Source: Desulfocarbo indianensis
GTDB lineage: Bacteria > Desulfobacterota > Desulfarculia > Desulfarculales > Desulfarculaceae
Assembly: GCA_001184205.1 (NCBI GenBank)
Contig: LBMP01000001.1
Location: 1,144,001-1,208,000 of the forward strand
Direction of reading: 5' to 3'
Length of the DNA: 64,000 bases
The notes below the pieces were generated by a model. It did not search any database. It had not been told where the DNA came from and saw nothing but the letters and a program-made list of their open reading frames with translations. Below are positions 8,461 to 17,199 of the stretch, in pieces. Within the stretch, counting starts at the first letter, position 1. Each line of letters begins with the position of its first letter. A program made the position numbers and the translations under genes.

Positions 8461-10941
8461 ATGGGAATGCTAACCGCAATGTACTCGGGCGTGTCGGGCC
8501 TGAACGTGCACGGCCGGGCGCTGAGCAGCGTGGCTGACAACATCGCCAACCTCAACACCTATGCCTACAAGGCCACCCGAACCAACTTCGGCGACATCAT
8601 GGTGCATTCGCTTACCGTGGGCGGCAACGTGGTGCAACAGGTGGGCTCCGGCGCGCGGGTCATGAACGTGCAGAACCTGATGAGCCAGGGCGCCTTTGAA
8701 AGCACCGACATCCCCACCGACTTGGCCATCAACGGCAAGGGGTTCTTCCAATTGTCCGATCCCGCCGCGGTGACCGGTACGAACCAGGGCTACTACTACA
8801 CCCGGGCCGGCAATTTCGTCCTGGATGACGAAGGCTACCTGGTCAATCCCCAGGGCCTGCGGCTGAGGGGCCTGAACGTGGACAACGACGGGGTGCTGGA
8901 GCGGATCGTGGAGGACATCCAGATACTCTCCATGCAGGCCGACGCCATCGCCACCGAGACCATCGACGTGAGCGTAAACCTGGACGCAGAGGACTACGAT
9001 TACCACGACCAAAGCCAGCCCATAGACCCCACGGACAAGACCACCTACAACCACCTGACCACGGTGCGCGTCTACGATTCCCTGGGCATCGCCCACGATC
9101 TGGCGGTGTTCTTCCAGCGTCTGGACGCCGACACCTACACCGGGGCCCGGCCCACCACCACCGAGACCATCACCGGCATCTGGAAGGCCTCCGTGTTCGA
9201 GACCTCGGACGGAACCTTCACCCAGACCAATATTTACGATACCAACGCGGGCGTGCTGCCCACCCCCGCGCCCACCACGCAATACTCCAATACCTATTTC
9301 CTGCATTTCGACACCAACGGGCATCTGGTGGGAACCAGCACCGAGTTGGACCCGGCCGTGGACAGCCTCACCGCCTCGGCCACGGTGACCGACAGCACCC
9401 TGCCCTATAGCCCCACCGAGGCTTACGTGAGCAACCGCGCCGGCGAATCCATCACCTACACGCCGGCGCTGGCCGACGGCAGCGAGGACACCACCAACAC
9501 CACGGGCCAGCAGGTGTTCAAGAGCACCCTGGACATCACCTTCACCAACAACACCCACGCGGGCGACGTGTTCGACATCGGCACCACCACCCCCATCACC
9601 CTGACCCAGGCCAACGCGGCGGACGCGGCCAACGAGCTGGCCGACGCCATCAACCAACAGGCCGAGGGCAGGGGCTACTGGGCGGTGGCCAACGGCGCCA
9701 CGGTGACCATCTACGGCGACGCCTCCAATCCCTTCTCGGTGACCGCCACCCCGGCGGGCGCCACCACCGACGTGGGCATCACCGGCGAATCCATGCAGGA
9801 TTTGGAAGACGCCATAGATAACGGCCGGGACGCCACCGTCTCGCTCTGGATGGACACCGCGGCCTGGGGCGCGGCGAGGAGCATCAGCGTGACCACCGCC
9901 ACGGGCACCTACACCACCGCGCCCTTGGCGGTGGGCTCCAACTTTGGCGCGGTAGTGGCCGCCATCAACGCCGTTCTGCCCGCCAACGAGCAGATCACGG
10001 CCACCTACTCGGGCACCGCCGGCGCGGGTTCCACCAGCGGCAGCATTCTGTTGACGGCCTCCGGCACCGACATCACCGGCAAGGCCGGCAACGCCTTGAC
10101 CATCAGCGCCGACGTCGAGGACGGCGACCTGCGCTTTTCGGGCAGCGGTTTCGACGGCGGCATGGACGGCACCGGCACCGGCGGAGGCACCGGCTCGGAT
10201 ATCCTGGCCAACGTGACCGACGACGGCAACGGCGGCTACACCATCCAATTGGTCCGCCGCACCCCGCCGGCCACCACCGCCTACGCCGACGCGCGGATCG
10301 TCATGGCCTCCTCCAACACCTTGGGCGACGGCCTGAGCCTGGACTTCGACACCTGGACCCAGAACACCTACGCCAACAACGGCCACGCCGCCACCGGCAC
10401 CGAGAGCGAGGGAGAGCGCACGGTGACCTTCGGCTGGGAGTCGGACATCGCCGGCGCCACGGACTACGGCTCCACCGAGCCCCAGACCATGACCTTCGAC
10501 TTCACGCCCAGCTCCACCTCCAACAGCACCCAGTCGGCCGGCGCCTCGGAGACCTTCTATCTGTATCAGGACGGCTCGGCGCGCGGCTCCCTGCAATCGG
10601 TGGACATAGACCAGGATGGCCTCATCACCGGCCAGTTCAGCAACGGCACCCTGCGCACCCTGGGAGCGGTGATGCTGGCCAACTTCGCCAACCCGGCGGC
10701 CCTGGAGCGCCAGGGCGACAACCTGTGGGTGCAGACGCTCAATTCCGGCGAACCGGTGATCAACCGGCCCAACCAGGGCGGTCTGGGCGATATCGAATCC
10801 GGGGCCCTGGAGCAGTCCAACGTGGACTTGGCCAACGAGTTCGTGAAAATGATCAACTATCAGCGCGCCTTCCAGGCCAACAGCAAGACCATCAGCACCA
10901 CCGACCAGATGCTGGCCGAGCTGATCGCGCTGAAGCGCTAG
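8461..10941 (+). CDS. flgE: Flagellar hook protein FlgE (very large)
   Basis: Builds the hook joining rod and filament. The N-terminal rod/hook signature (MLTAMYSGVSGLNVHGRALSSVADNIANLNTYAYKA split over residues 3-40) and the C-terminal FlgE block (ALEQSNVDLANEFVKMINYQRAFQANSKTI) are intact. At 826 residues it is about twice the enteric length (~400). The extra ~400 residues lie in the middle, are rich in Thr, Gly, Asp and Ala, and include Flagellin_IN-like stretches (for example ANELADAINQQAEGRGYWAV). The insert should form extra surface domains on the hook. It follows flgD with a 72-base gap and is closed by a terminator-like hairpin. Confidence 0.95.
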   Translation: MGMLTAMYSGVSGLNVHGRALSSVADNIANLNTYAYKATRTNFGDIMVHSLTVGGNVVQQVGSGARVMNVQNLMSQGAFESTDIPTDLAINGKGFFQLSDPAAVTGTNQGYYYTRAGNFVLDDEGYLVNPQGLRLRGLNVDNDGVLERIVEDIQILSMQADAIATETIDVSVNLDAEDYDYHDQSQPIDPTDKTTYNHLTTVRVYDSLGIAHDLAVFFQRLDADTYTGARPTTTETITGIWKASVFETSDGTFTQTNIYDTNAGVLPTPAPTTQYSNTYFLHFDTNGHLVGTSTELDPAVDSLTASATVTDSTLPYSPTEAYVSNRAGESITYTPALADGSEDTTNTTGQQVFKSTLDITFTNNTHAGDVFDIGTTTPITLTQANAADAANELADAINQQAEGRGYWAVANGATVTIYGDASNPFSVTATPAGATTDVGITGESMQDLEDAIDNGRDATVSLWMDTAAWGAARSISVTTATGTYTTAPLAVGSNFGAVVAAINAVLPANEQITATYSGTAGAGSTSGSILLTASGTDITGKAGNALTISADVEDGDLRFSGSGFDGGMDGTGTGGGTGSDILANVTDDGNGGYTIQLVRRTPPATTAYADARIVMASSNTLGDGLSLDFDTWTQNTYANNGHAATGTESEGERTVTFGWESDIAGATDYGSTEPQTMTFDFTPSSTSNSTQSAGASETFYLYQDGSARGSLQSVDIDQDGLITGQFSNGTLRTLGAVMLANFANPAALERQGDNLWVQTLNSGEPVINRPNQGGLGDIESGALEQSNVDLANEFVKMINYQRAFQANSKTISTTDQMLAELIALKR

Positions 10942-10963
10942 AGCGCCGCCTACCGTCATTAAG

Positions 10964-11005
10964 CGCCCCGGCTTTTGCGAAAAAGGCCGGGGCGTCAATT
11001 ATTTG
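10964..11005 (+). terminator. Terminator-like hairpin after flgE
   Basis: CGCCCCGGC at 10964-10972 pairs with GCCGGGGCG at 10985-10993, a 9-bp GC stem with an A/T-rich loop. The downstream stretch TCAATTATTTG is T-rich but has no long T-run, so termination may be partial. It separates the hook unit from the motA unit. Confidence 0.6.
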
Positions 11006-11095
11006 ACCACAAGTATTTGAGCCCCTCGTCTGGCTTTTGTTGCCTAACAGGCCGAAATTTAGTAATAATTTATCACGAAACCCGCGCGGGCCATA

Positions 11096-11111
11096 TGGCA
11101 CGCGCCTTGCT
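11096..11111 (+). promoter_or_regulatory. Sigma-54 promoter for the motA-fliP unit
   Basis: TGGCACGCGCCTTGCT is essentially a perfect -24/-12 element. Transcription should start near 11122, thirty bases before the motA ATG. An AT-rich stretch at 11056-11074 just upstream could host an IHF-type bend. Confidence 0.87.
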
Positions 11112-11151
11112 GACTGTTGGAGAGGTTTCCGGCCTTGCCAAGGAGCGCCAC

Positions 11152-11916
11152 ATGGATCTGGCCACTGTAATCGGAATCGTCAGCGCTTTCGCCCTGGTGC
11201 TCATCGCCATGACCCTGGGCGGCAGCATCCTGATGTTCATAGATATTCCCAGCATGCTCATCGTGGTGGGCGGCACCATCGGCGTTACCCTGGTCAACTA
11301 TCCCTTGCGCGACGTGCTCAAGGTGGTGGGCATCGTCAAGCACGTTTTCTTCCAGAAGCTGGTGGGCGTGCCCCAGATAATCGCCCAGTTCGTGGAGTTC
11401 GCCACCAAGGCCCGCCGCGAGGGCATCCTGGCCCTGGAAGGCAGCATGAAAGAGGTGGACGATCCCTTTCTTTCCAAGGGCCTCCAGCTCACGATCGATG
11501 GCCTGGAACCCAACAATATCAAGGAAATATTGGAAACGGAGATCGACTACGTGGCCGAGCGCCACCGCCTGGGGGCCGAGATTTTTCTCACCATGGGCAC
11601 CTTCGCCCCGGCCTTGGGCATGATCGGCACTTTGATCGGCCTGGTGCAGATGCTGGCCAACCTGAGCGACCCCTCCACCATCGGCCCGGCCATGGCCGTG
11701 GCCATCATCACCACCTTTTACGGCGCGGTGCTGGCCAACATGGTCTTTTTGCCCATGAGCGGCAAGCTGAAAAACCGCTCCCAGGAAGAGGTGATGGTAA
11801 AGGAGATAATGCTTAACGGCATCCTGAGCATAGCCCGGGGCGACAACCCCAGGGTGATCGAGCAGAAGCTGCACAGCTTCCTGCCCCCGGCCATGCGCCA
11901 GTCCGTGTTCAAGTAA
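11152..11916 (+). CDS. motA: Flagellar motor stator protein MotA
   Basis: MotA forms the pentameric ion-channel ring of the stator around MotB. The 254 residues contain four membrane segments: residues ~3-22 and ~30-50, then GTFAPALGMIGTLIGLVQML and AVAIITTFYGAVLANMVFLP. The conserved channel prolines of helices 3 and 4 are present in these motifs. The cytoplasmic loop carries charged residues for FliG contact (for example AERHR). The ATG at 11152 follows AAGGAG and lies downstream of the sigma-54 start site. It is followed by two MotB-type genes, so one MotA may serve two MotB proteins. Confidence 0.93.
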   Translation: MDLATVIGIVSAFALVLIAMTLGGSILMFIDIPSMLIVVGGTIGVTLVNYPLRDVLKVVGIVKHVFFQKLVGVPQIIAQFVEFATKARREGILALEGSMKEVDDPFLSKGLQLTIDGLEPNNIKEILETEIDYVAERHRLGAEIFLTMGTFAPALGMIGTLIGLVQMLANLSDPSTIGPAMAVAIITTFYGAVLANMVFLPMSGKLKNRSQEEVMVKEIMLNGILSIARGDNPRVIEQKLHSFLPPAMRQSVFK

Positions 11917-11928
11917 GGAGAGCCCGCT

Positions 11929-12717
11929 TTGGCCCGCCGCCAGCAAGAAGAGCAGCAATCTCCCGGCATCGTGGTGCTTTACACCGCGCTGATGATTCTG
12001 CTGCTGGCCTTCTTCATCCTCCTCAATTCCATGGCCAAGGTGGAGGAGGCCCGGGTGAAGGCGGTGTTCGAGTCCCTGGTGGGCACCTTCGGCATAACCC
12101 CCGGCGGCGGCCCCAGCCCCATGCCTTCGGTGATGCAGCTCACCAAGAGCGCCAGCGCGCCCATCAACCCGGTGGAGCAGGATTATCTGGCCTTGAAGGG
12201 CCTGGTGCAGACCGAGGGCCTGGAAGGCCAGGTGAGGCTTCTGCGCTCGGACACCATCAAGACGGCGGTGCTGCCGGAGCATCTGCTGTTCCAGCCCGGC
12301 TCGGAGCGGATCAGCCCCCAGGGCGTGGCCTTCCTGAACAAGGTGGCCCAGGTGATAAAGGACCGGGACTACCGCATCAGCGTGCGCGGCCACACCGACG
12401 ACGCGCCTTCCCAACGCAGCGACGGCAAGGACAACTGGGCCATCAGCGCCGACCGGGCCCTGGCCGTGGTGCGCTATCTGGTTGCCCAGGGCGTCAACCC
12501 CGACCGCCTGGCCGCCTTCGGCCTGGCCGGCTTCGACCCCTCCTTCGCCAACGACACCTATGAGCACCGGCGCATGAACAACCGGGTGGAACTGGTGTTC
12601 GACGCCCGCGACGCCAGCCGCTGGCTGGTGCCCGAGGGCTCGGCTCCCCAGGACCGCAAGCTGGACTTCAAGGGCTTCACCTTCGACCTCCTGGGCGAGG
12701 AAAAGGGGAAGAAGTAG
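11929..12717 (+). CDS. MotB-like OmpA-domain protein lacking the channel Asp
   Basis: A 262-residue protein with one N-terminal membrane helix and a C-terminal OmpA/MotB peptidoglycan-binding domain (ISVRGHTDDAP, DNWAISADRALAVVRYL and RMNNRVELVF). In MotB the helix carries an essential Asp (as in FSDLVTLLL of the next gene). Here the aligned segment reads LYTALMILLLAFF, with Ala20 where Asp is expected. The other stator features are kept. It starts at TTG 11929 after TAAGGAG, twelve bases past motA. It cannot conduct ions alone if the alignment is right. It may mix with the canonical MotB, anchor the stator or modulate it. An OmpA-like stator accessory is the alternative. Confidence 0.82.
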   Translation: MARRQQEEQQSPGIVVLYTALMILLLAFFILLNSMAKVEEARVKAVFESLVGTFGITPGGGPSPMPSVMQLTKSASAPINPVEQDYLALKGLVQTEGLEGQVRLLRSDTIKTAVLPEHLLFQPGSERISPQGVAFLNKVAQVIKDRDYRISVRGHTDDAPSQRSDGKDNWAISADRALAVVRYLVAQGVNPDRLAAFGLAGFDPSFANDTYEHRRMNNRVELVFDARDASRWLVPEGSAPQDRKLDFKGFTFDLLGEEKGKK

Positions 12718-12719
12718 CC

Positions 12720-13451
12720 ATGGCCAGGAAGAAGCAAGGCGGGTCCGACTTCAATCCCCTGGGCTGGATGCTCACCTTCAGCGACCTGGTGACCTTGCTG
12801 CTCACCTTTTTCGTGATGCTTTTCGCCATGAAGGCGCCCGAGGTCTCCAAGCTGAAGGCGGCCTTCGGCATCTTCAGCGGCGGCTCGGCTCCCCTGGGGC
12901 TCACCGACCGGGGCACGGTGGGCAACCTGCAGGAACTCCTGGACACCATCCGCCAGCCCAGGGCCGATGAATTCGGCACCCAGGAACAGAAGCTGGCCGA
13001 GAGCCTGGAGCTGCCCCAATCCAGCGAGCCCGGGCTCTCGGGCAATTTGCAATCGGGGGTGAATTTCAAGAGCGAGGAGCGGGGCGTGGTCATAACCCTG
13101 GCCAACGATCTTTTGTTCCCGCCGGGTCAGGCCGTCCTCTCCCCCCAGGCCGAGCGGGCCATCCACCAGGCCGCAGCCGTGCTCAAACACGGCGAGCAGG
13201 AGATATCGGTGGAAGGCCACACGGACAACCTGCCGCCCGGCTCGGGAGCCACGGCCAAGGATAACTGGAGTCTTTCTTTGCAAAGGGCTTTGGCGGTGTT
13301 GCATTATCTAAATGTGAAGGAAGGCGTGGCGGCCCGCCGCCTGCGGGTGGCCGCCCTGGGCTCCACCCGCCCTCTGGCGCCCAACGACACCCCGGAGCAC
13401 AGGGCCATGAACCGCCGCACGGAGATCGTGCTTTTGATGAACAACCAGTAA
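12720..13451 (+). CDS. motB: Flagellar motor stator protein MotB
   Basis: The canonical ion-translocating stator partner. The 243 residues begin with a short basic tail, then a membrane helix with the essential Asp22 in TFSDLVTLLLTFFVML. The C-terminal OmpA domain (~110-243) has ISVEGHTDNLPPGS, DNWSLSLQRALAVLHYL and AMNRRTEIVLL, which anchor the stator to peptidoglycan. The start is two bases after the stop of the preceding MotB-like gene. Helix residues do not clearly settle H+ against Na+ use. Confidence 0.92.
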   Translation: MARKKQGGSDFNPLGWMLTFSDLVTLLLTFFVMLFAMKAPEVSKLKAAFGIFSGGSAPLGLTDRGTVGNLQELLDTIRQPRADEFGTQEQKLAESLELPQSSEPGLSGNLQSGVNFKSEERGVVITLANDLLFPPGQAVLSPQAERAIHQAAAVLKHGEQEISVEGHTDNLPPGSGATAKDNWSLSLQRALAVLHYLNVKEGVAARRLRVAALGSTRPLAPNDTPEHRAMNRRTEIVLLMNNQ

Positions 13452-13469
13452 GCAACGTAGGAGAATGCC

Positions 13470-14048
13470 ATGCCCGACGACATGGACATGGAAGTGGACG
13501 CGGGGGCCGAGGAGGCCGGGGAATCCGGCGAGCCCAAAAAGAAATCGTCCCTTAAGCTGATAATCATCATCGTGGCGGGCGTTCTGCTCTTGGGCGGCGG
13601 CGGCTTTTTCGGCTGGAAATTCTTTCTGGCCTCCGACGACAAGCCCGCCGAGAAGACCGCCCAGGAAGGCCAGGCCGAAGGCGGCAAGGAAGGCGAAGGG
13701 GCCGGCGAAAAGGGCGAGGCGGCCCAAAAGGGCCCCCACGTGCCCGGCACCGTCTTGGACATGGAGCCCTTCATCGTCAACCTGGCCGACCCGGCCGGCA
13801 AGCGCTACCTGAAGCTGAAGATCGCGGTGGACGCCAAGGATGAGAAGCTGAAAAAGGAAATCGAGGCGCGGGTGCCCCAGATCCGCGACAGCATCCTGCT
13901 GCTCCTCACCAGCAAGTCCTACGCCGACATAGCCCCGGTGGCGGGCAAGATACGCCTGCGCAACGAGATATTGCAGATATTCAACCGTTCGCTGGCCGGC
14001 GTGGGCGCGGTGCACGGGGTCTATTTCACCGATTTCGTGGTGCAGTAG
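13470..14048 (+). CDS. fliL: Flagellar basal body-associated protein FliL
   Basis: FliL surrounds stator units and stabilises them in the inner membrane. The 192 residues show an acidic N-terminal cytoplasmic tail, a membrane helix (LIIIIVAGVLLLGGGGFFGW, ~28-50), a charged Glu/Gly/Lys linker, and the periplasmic FliL domain (LDMEPFIVNLADP, then RVPQIRDSILLLLTSKSY and IFNRSL...VYFTDFVVQ). It sits between motB and fliM, its usual place. A second FliL-like gene is found at 24819. Confidence 0.93.
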   Translation: MPDDMDMEVDAGAEEAGESGEPKKKSSLKLIIIIVAGVLLLGGGGFFGWKFFLASDDKPAEKTAQEGQAEGGKEGEGAGEKGEAAQKGPHVPGTVLDMEPFIVNLADPAGKRYLKLKIAVDAKDEKLKKEIEARVPQIRDSILLLLTSKSYADIAPVAGKIRLRNEILQIFNRSLAGVGAVHGVYFTDFVVQ

Positions 14049-14107
14049 GATCAGGGCGGCCCGCCGCCAACAAACCGGACGATCCCCAGGCATTGGGGAG
14101 GTGAAGC

Positions 14108-15094
14108 ATGAGCAAGATACTTAGCCAGGACGAGGTCGACGCCCTATTAAAAGGCATGAGCGGCGGCGAGATCGAGGTGGAGACCGATTCCGGCCCCGAC
14201 GCCGACGGGGTCATCATCTACGACCTCACCAACCAGGACCGCATCATCCGCGGGCGCATGCCCACCCTGGAGATCATCAACGACCGTTTCGCCCGCTTGT
14301 TCCGCACCACCTTGAGCTCGGCCCTGCGCAAGATCGTGGACATGACCACCACCAGCGTGGACATGGTCAAGTTCGGCGAGTTCATGCGCAGCCTGCCGGT
14401 GCCCACCAGCCTGCACATCTTCAAGATGGACCCCTTGCGGGGGCACGCCATCTTCGTCCTGGAGTCCAAGCTGGTCTTCAACCTGGTGGAAACCTTTCTG
14501 GGCGGCACCGGCGGGGGCGAGGTGAAGATCGAGGGCCGCGATTTCACGGCCATCGAGCACCAGCTCACCCGCAAGGTGGTGATGCTGGCCTTGAAGGACA
14601 TGGAGCAGGCCTGGAAGCCGGTGCACGAGGTGACCATGGTCTACCAGCGCACCGAGATAAATCCCCAGTTCGCCTCCATCGTGCCGCCCACCGACGTGGT
14701 CATCGTGGTGAAGTTCGAGATGGAGATGGAGCACGCCGCCGGCACCATCACCGTCTGCATACCCTATTCCACGGTGGAGCCCATCCGCTCCAAGCTCTAC
14801 GCCGGCTTCCAGAGCGATCAGTTGGAGGTGGACCACGAGTGGATGCGCCGCTTCCGCGAGCAGCTCAAGGAGGCGGAGGTGGATTTCACCGTGGAACTGG
14901 GCCGCGCCCATCTGCAATCGGGCGAGCTTCTGGACCTGAAGGTGGGCGACGTCCTGCAATTGGACAAGGACGTGAGCGACGTGCTGGTGGGCCTGGTGGA
15001 GGGCGTGCCCAAGTTCCTGGGGCGTCCCGGCACCTACCGCGGGGCCAAGGCCTTCCGGGTGGAGGGCCTGGTGGAAAGTCCCGGCCAGATATAG
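14108..15094 (+). CDS. fliM: Flagellar motor switch protein FliM
   Basis: FliM forms the C-ring middle and binds CheY-P through its N-terminal peptide, here LSQDEVDALLKG at residues 5-16. The middle CheC-like domain (~45-230) has FRTTLSSALRKIVDM, GGGEVKIEGRDFTAIE and ALKDMEQAW. The C-terminal SpoA domain follows. Total length of 328 residues is normal. The ATG follows GGGGAGGTGA. It is cotranscribed with fliL and fliN. Confidence 0.96.
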   Translation: MSKILSQDEVDALLKGMSGGEIEVETDSGPDADGVIIYDLTNQDRIIRGRMPTLEIINDRFARLFRTTLSSALRKIVDMTTTSVDMVKFGEFMRSLPVPTSLHIFKMDPLRGHAIFVLESKLVFNLVETFLGGTGGGEVKIEGRDFTAIEHQLTRKVVMLALKDMEQAWKPVHEVTMVYQRTEINPQFASIVPPTDVVIVVKFEMEMEHAAGTITVCIPYSTVEPIRSKLYAGFQSDQLEVDHEWMRRFREQLKEAEVDFTVELGRAHLQSGELLDLKVGDVLQLDKDVSDVLVGLVEGVPKFLGRPGTYRGAKAFRVEGLVESPGQI

Positions 15095-15126
15095 TCCGGC
15101 CGGTTTCATAGGGAGAGGAATGAATC

Positions 15127-15480
15127 ATGGCTGAAGAGTGGGAAAGCGAAGAAATCGCGCCCAGCGGCGAGGCTTCCCTGGAGGAATTCGGCGAGCCTCA
15201 GCCCGAGAGCAAGGCGCCGGCCCGCAATATCGATTTCATCCTGGACATCCCCCTGGAAGTCACGGTGGAATTGGGCCGCACCTCCATGCTCATCAACGAC
15301 CTGCTGCAGTTGGGCCAGGGATCGGTCATCGAGCTTAACAAGCTGGCCGGCGAACCCCTGGAGATACTGGTGAACAAGAAGCTCATCGCCCGCGGCGAGG
15401 TGGTGGTGGTAAACGAGAAGTTCGGCGTGCGCCTCACCGATATCGTTTCGCCCATCGAGCGGGTCAAGTCGCTGGCCTAG
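15127..15480 (+). CDS. fliN: Flagellar motor switch protein FliN
   Basis: A C-ring base protein that also helps dock export substrates. The 117 residues comprise an acidic N-terminal ~35 residues and one SpoA domain: [62 protein letters not shown] (here cited in parts) and the usual end SPIERVKSL. It follows fliM by 32 bases and ends two bases before fliO. Confidence 0.96.
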   Translation: MAEEWESEEIAPSGEASLEEFGEPQPESKAPARNIDFILDIPLEVTVELGRTSMLINDLLQLGQGSVIELNKLAGEPLEILVNKKLIARGEVVVVNEKFGVRLTDIVSPIERVKSLA

Positions 15481-15482
15481 CC

Positions 15483-15971
15483 GTGAGAAGAATCACCCGG
15501 CATAGCCTGTGGGCGGCGGCCAGCGCTTTGACGGCCCAGTTATGGGCCCTGGCGGCCTGGGCCGGCCAGGAGGCGGCCCCAAGCCAGGCAGCCGCGCCGC
15601 CGCCGGTGATGGAGATGAGCTTCACCGGCGCGCTGGTGAAAATGGTGGGCGGCCTGGCCGCGGTGCTGGCCATCTTGATGCTCCTCTATTGGCTTTTGCG
15701 CCGCTTTCTGCCCGGCCAGGGGGTGCCGCTGAAAAGCGCCCGCATGCGCCTCTTGGGCCGGCTGGGCCTGGGCCAGCGGGCCCAGGTGGCCCTGGTGCGG
15801 GTGGGGGAGAGGGTCTTGGTGCTGGGCGTCACGCCCAACAGCGTGACCCTTTTGGACAAGCTGGAGCAGGCGGAAACCGCCGAGGAGACCGGCGGCGGCG
15901 GCGAAAAGCCGGCGGGCCGTTTCGCCCAGGTTTTGCGCCGGGCCAGCGGCCGGGAGGAGCAGGGGTCATGA
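15483..15971 (+). CDS. fliO: Flagellar biosynthesis protein FliO
   Basis: FliO is the assembly factor for the FliP ring of the export gate. The 162-residue protein has a signal-like N-terminal hydrophobic segment (~9-28), a membrane helix (VKMVGGLAAVLAILMLLYWLL, ~50-71) and a short cytoplasmic domain with RLLGRLGLGQRAQVALVRVGERVLVLGV, the usual FliO block. The start is GTG 15483. The stop overlaps the fliP ATG (ATGA), showing translational coupling. Confidence 0.9.
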   Translation: MRRITRHSLWAAASALTAQLWALAAWAGQEAAPSQAAAPPPVMEMSFTGALVKMVGGLAAVLAILMLLYWLLRRFLPGQGVPLKSARMRLLGRLGLGQRAQVALVRVGERVLVLGVTPNSVTLLDKLEQAETAEETGGGGEKPAGRFAQVLRRASGREEQGS

Positions 15972-16741
15972 GCCGACCGGCCCTTCTCGCCCTCCGCGTA
16001 TCGCTGCTGGCCGCCTTGGCCGTGCTTTTCCTGGGCGGAGCCGCCCAGGCCCAGGAAGGCCTGCTGCGCCTGCCCAGCATCAGCCTGGGCGTGGAGGAGG
16101 CCACCAGCCCGGAGCAGGTCTCCACCGCCCTGCAAGTGGTGATCCTGCTCACCGTGCTCACCCTGGCGCCGGCCATCATGATAATGATGACCAGCTTCAC
16201 CCGGCTGGCGGTGGTGCTCTCCCTGCTCAGGAACGCCCTGGGCACCCAGCAGATGCCCCCGGCCCAGATAATCGTGGGCTTGAGCCTGTTTTTAACCTTC
16301 TTCATCATGGCCCCCACCTTTAACAAGGTCTATGACAGCGCCTTGGGGCCCTATCTGGACGGCAGGATGGGGCAGACCGAGTTCCTCAGCAAGGCGGCGG
16401 ACCCCATGCGGGATTTCATGCTCAAGCAGACCCGCAAGAAGGACCTGGGCCTTTTCATGCGCATCGCCGGGGAAGCCAAGCCCCAAAACGCCTCCGAGGT
16501 GCCCTTGAGCAGCCTGATTCCCGCCTTCGTGATCAGCGAACTCAAGACGGCCTTTCAGATAGGCTTTTTGATTTACGTGCCTTTTCTGGTTATCGACATG
16601 GTGGTGGCCTCGGTGCTTCTGTCCATGGGCATGATGATGCTGCCGCCGGTCATGGTTTCCCTGCCCTTCAAGCTGATGCTCTTCGTCTTGGTGGACGGCT
16701 GGTATCTCATCGTGGGCTCCTTGGTCAAGAGCTTTTCCTGA
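15968..16741 (+). CDS. fliP: Flagellar export gate protein FliP
   Basis: FliP pentamers form the core of the type III export gate with FliQ and FliR. The 257 residues begin with a cleavable signal peptide (ALLALRVSLLAALAVLFLGG, cut near AQA-QEG), typical of FliP. Family motifs include MIMMTSFTRLAVVLSLLRNALGTQQ, PPAQIIVGLSLFLTFFIMAP and FQIGFLIYVPFLVIDMVVAS with MGMMMLPPVMVSLPFKL. I chose ATG 15968, which overlaps the fliO stop. It ends the motA unit; fliQ has its own sigma-54 promoter. Confidence 0.96.
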   Translation: MSRPALLALRVSLLAALAVLFLGGAAQAQEGLLRLPSISLGVEEATSPEQVSTALQVVILLTVLTLAPAIMIMMTSFTRLAVVLSLLRNALGTQQMPPAQIIVGLSLFLTFFIMAPTFNKVYDSALGPYLDGRMGQTEFLSKAADPMRDFMLKQTRKKDLGLFMRIAGEAKPQNASEVPLSSLIPAFVISELKTAFQIGFLIYVPFLVIDMVVASVLLSMGMMMLPPVMVSLPFKLMLFVLVDGWYLIVGSLVKSFS

Positions 16742-16828
16742 GGCGGCGCGCCTGCCAAATCCCTGACGCCGTCCAGGCGGGGGCCTCTGTATAACTTGCT
16801 GTCATATTTGATAAAATTAAGGCAAGCC

Positions 16829-16845
16829 TTGGAACGCTATTTGCA
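16829..16845 (+). promoter_or_regulatory. Sigma-54 promoter for the fliQ-fliA-cheY unit
   Basis: TTGGAACGCTATTTGCA has GG and GC ten bases apart and matches TGG-A-C-G and TTGCA of the -24/-12 consensus. The start site is expected near 16855, sixty bases before fliQ. It splits fliP from fliQ, which are usually cotranscribed, and makes fliA (sigma-28) expression depend on RpoN. Confidence 0.72.
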
Positions 16846-16914
16846 TCCTACCCATTGGCAGCCCTGGGCCGCGGTCCGGGGCGGGAATTTTGACCCAAGA
16901 GCGGGGAGGAAGGC

Positions 16915-17184
16915 ATGACTCCGGATTTCATCATCGGCTTTGCCCGCGGCGCGGTGGAGACCACCTTGCTCCTGGCGCTGCCCATGCTGGGCCTGGGCAT
17001 GATCGTGGGTCTCATCATCAGTATTTTCCAGTCCGTGACCCAGATCCAGGAGATGACGCTCACCTTCGTGCCCAAGATCATCGCGGTGATGATGGGGCTC
17101 ATGATGTTCGGCCCCTGGATGTTGACCAAGCTCATGAACTACACCGAGCAGATATTCACCTCCTTCCCCCAATACATCGGCTAG
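16915..17184 (+). CDS. fliQ: Flagellar export gate protein FliQ
   Basis: A 89-residue, two-helix membrane protein of the export gate. Motifs are FARGAVETTLLLALPMLGLGMIVGLIISIFQ (parts), SVTQIQEMTLTFVPKIIAV and a second helix ending FGPWMLTKLMNY. The length is exactly that of the family. GGGGAGGAAGG precedes the ATG. It is the first gene of its sigma-54 unit, followed by fliR after 15 bases. Confidence 0.96.
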   Translation: MTPDFIIGFARGAVETTLLLALPMLGLGMIVGLIISIFQSVTQIQEMTLTFVPKIIAVMMGLMMFGPWMLTKLMNYTEQIFTSFPQYIG

Positions 17185-17199
17185 GGAGGTTTTAAAGTC

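Noticed and set aside
8470-10998. 842-codon open frame on the minus strand opposite flgE
   Set aside because: A high-GC shadow of the flgE frame; its composition (Gly, Val, His-rich) fits antisense of codon-biased DNA and no motif is visible.
11929-12717. MotB-like gene as a pseudogene
   Set aside because: The frame is intact, the OmpA domain is fully conserved and spacing to neighbours is tight, so it seems to be maintained by selection.
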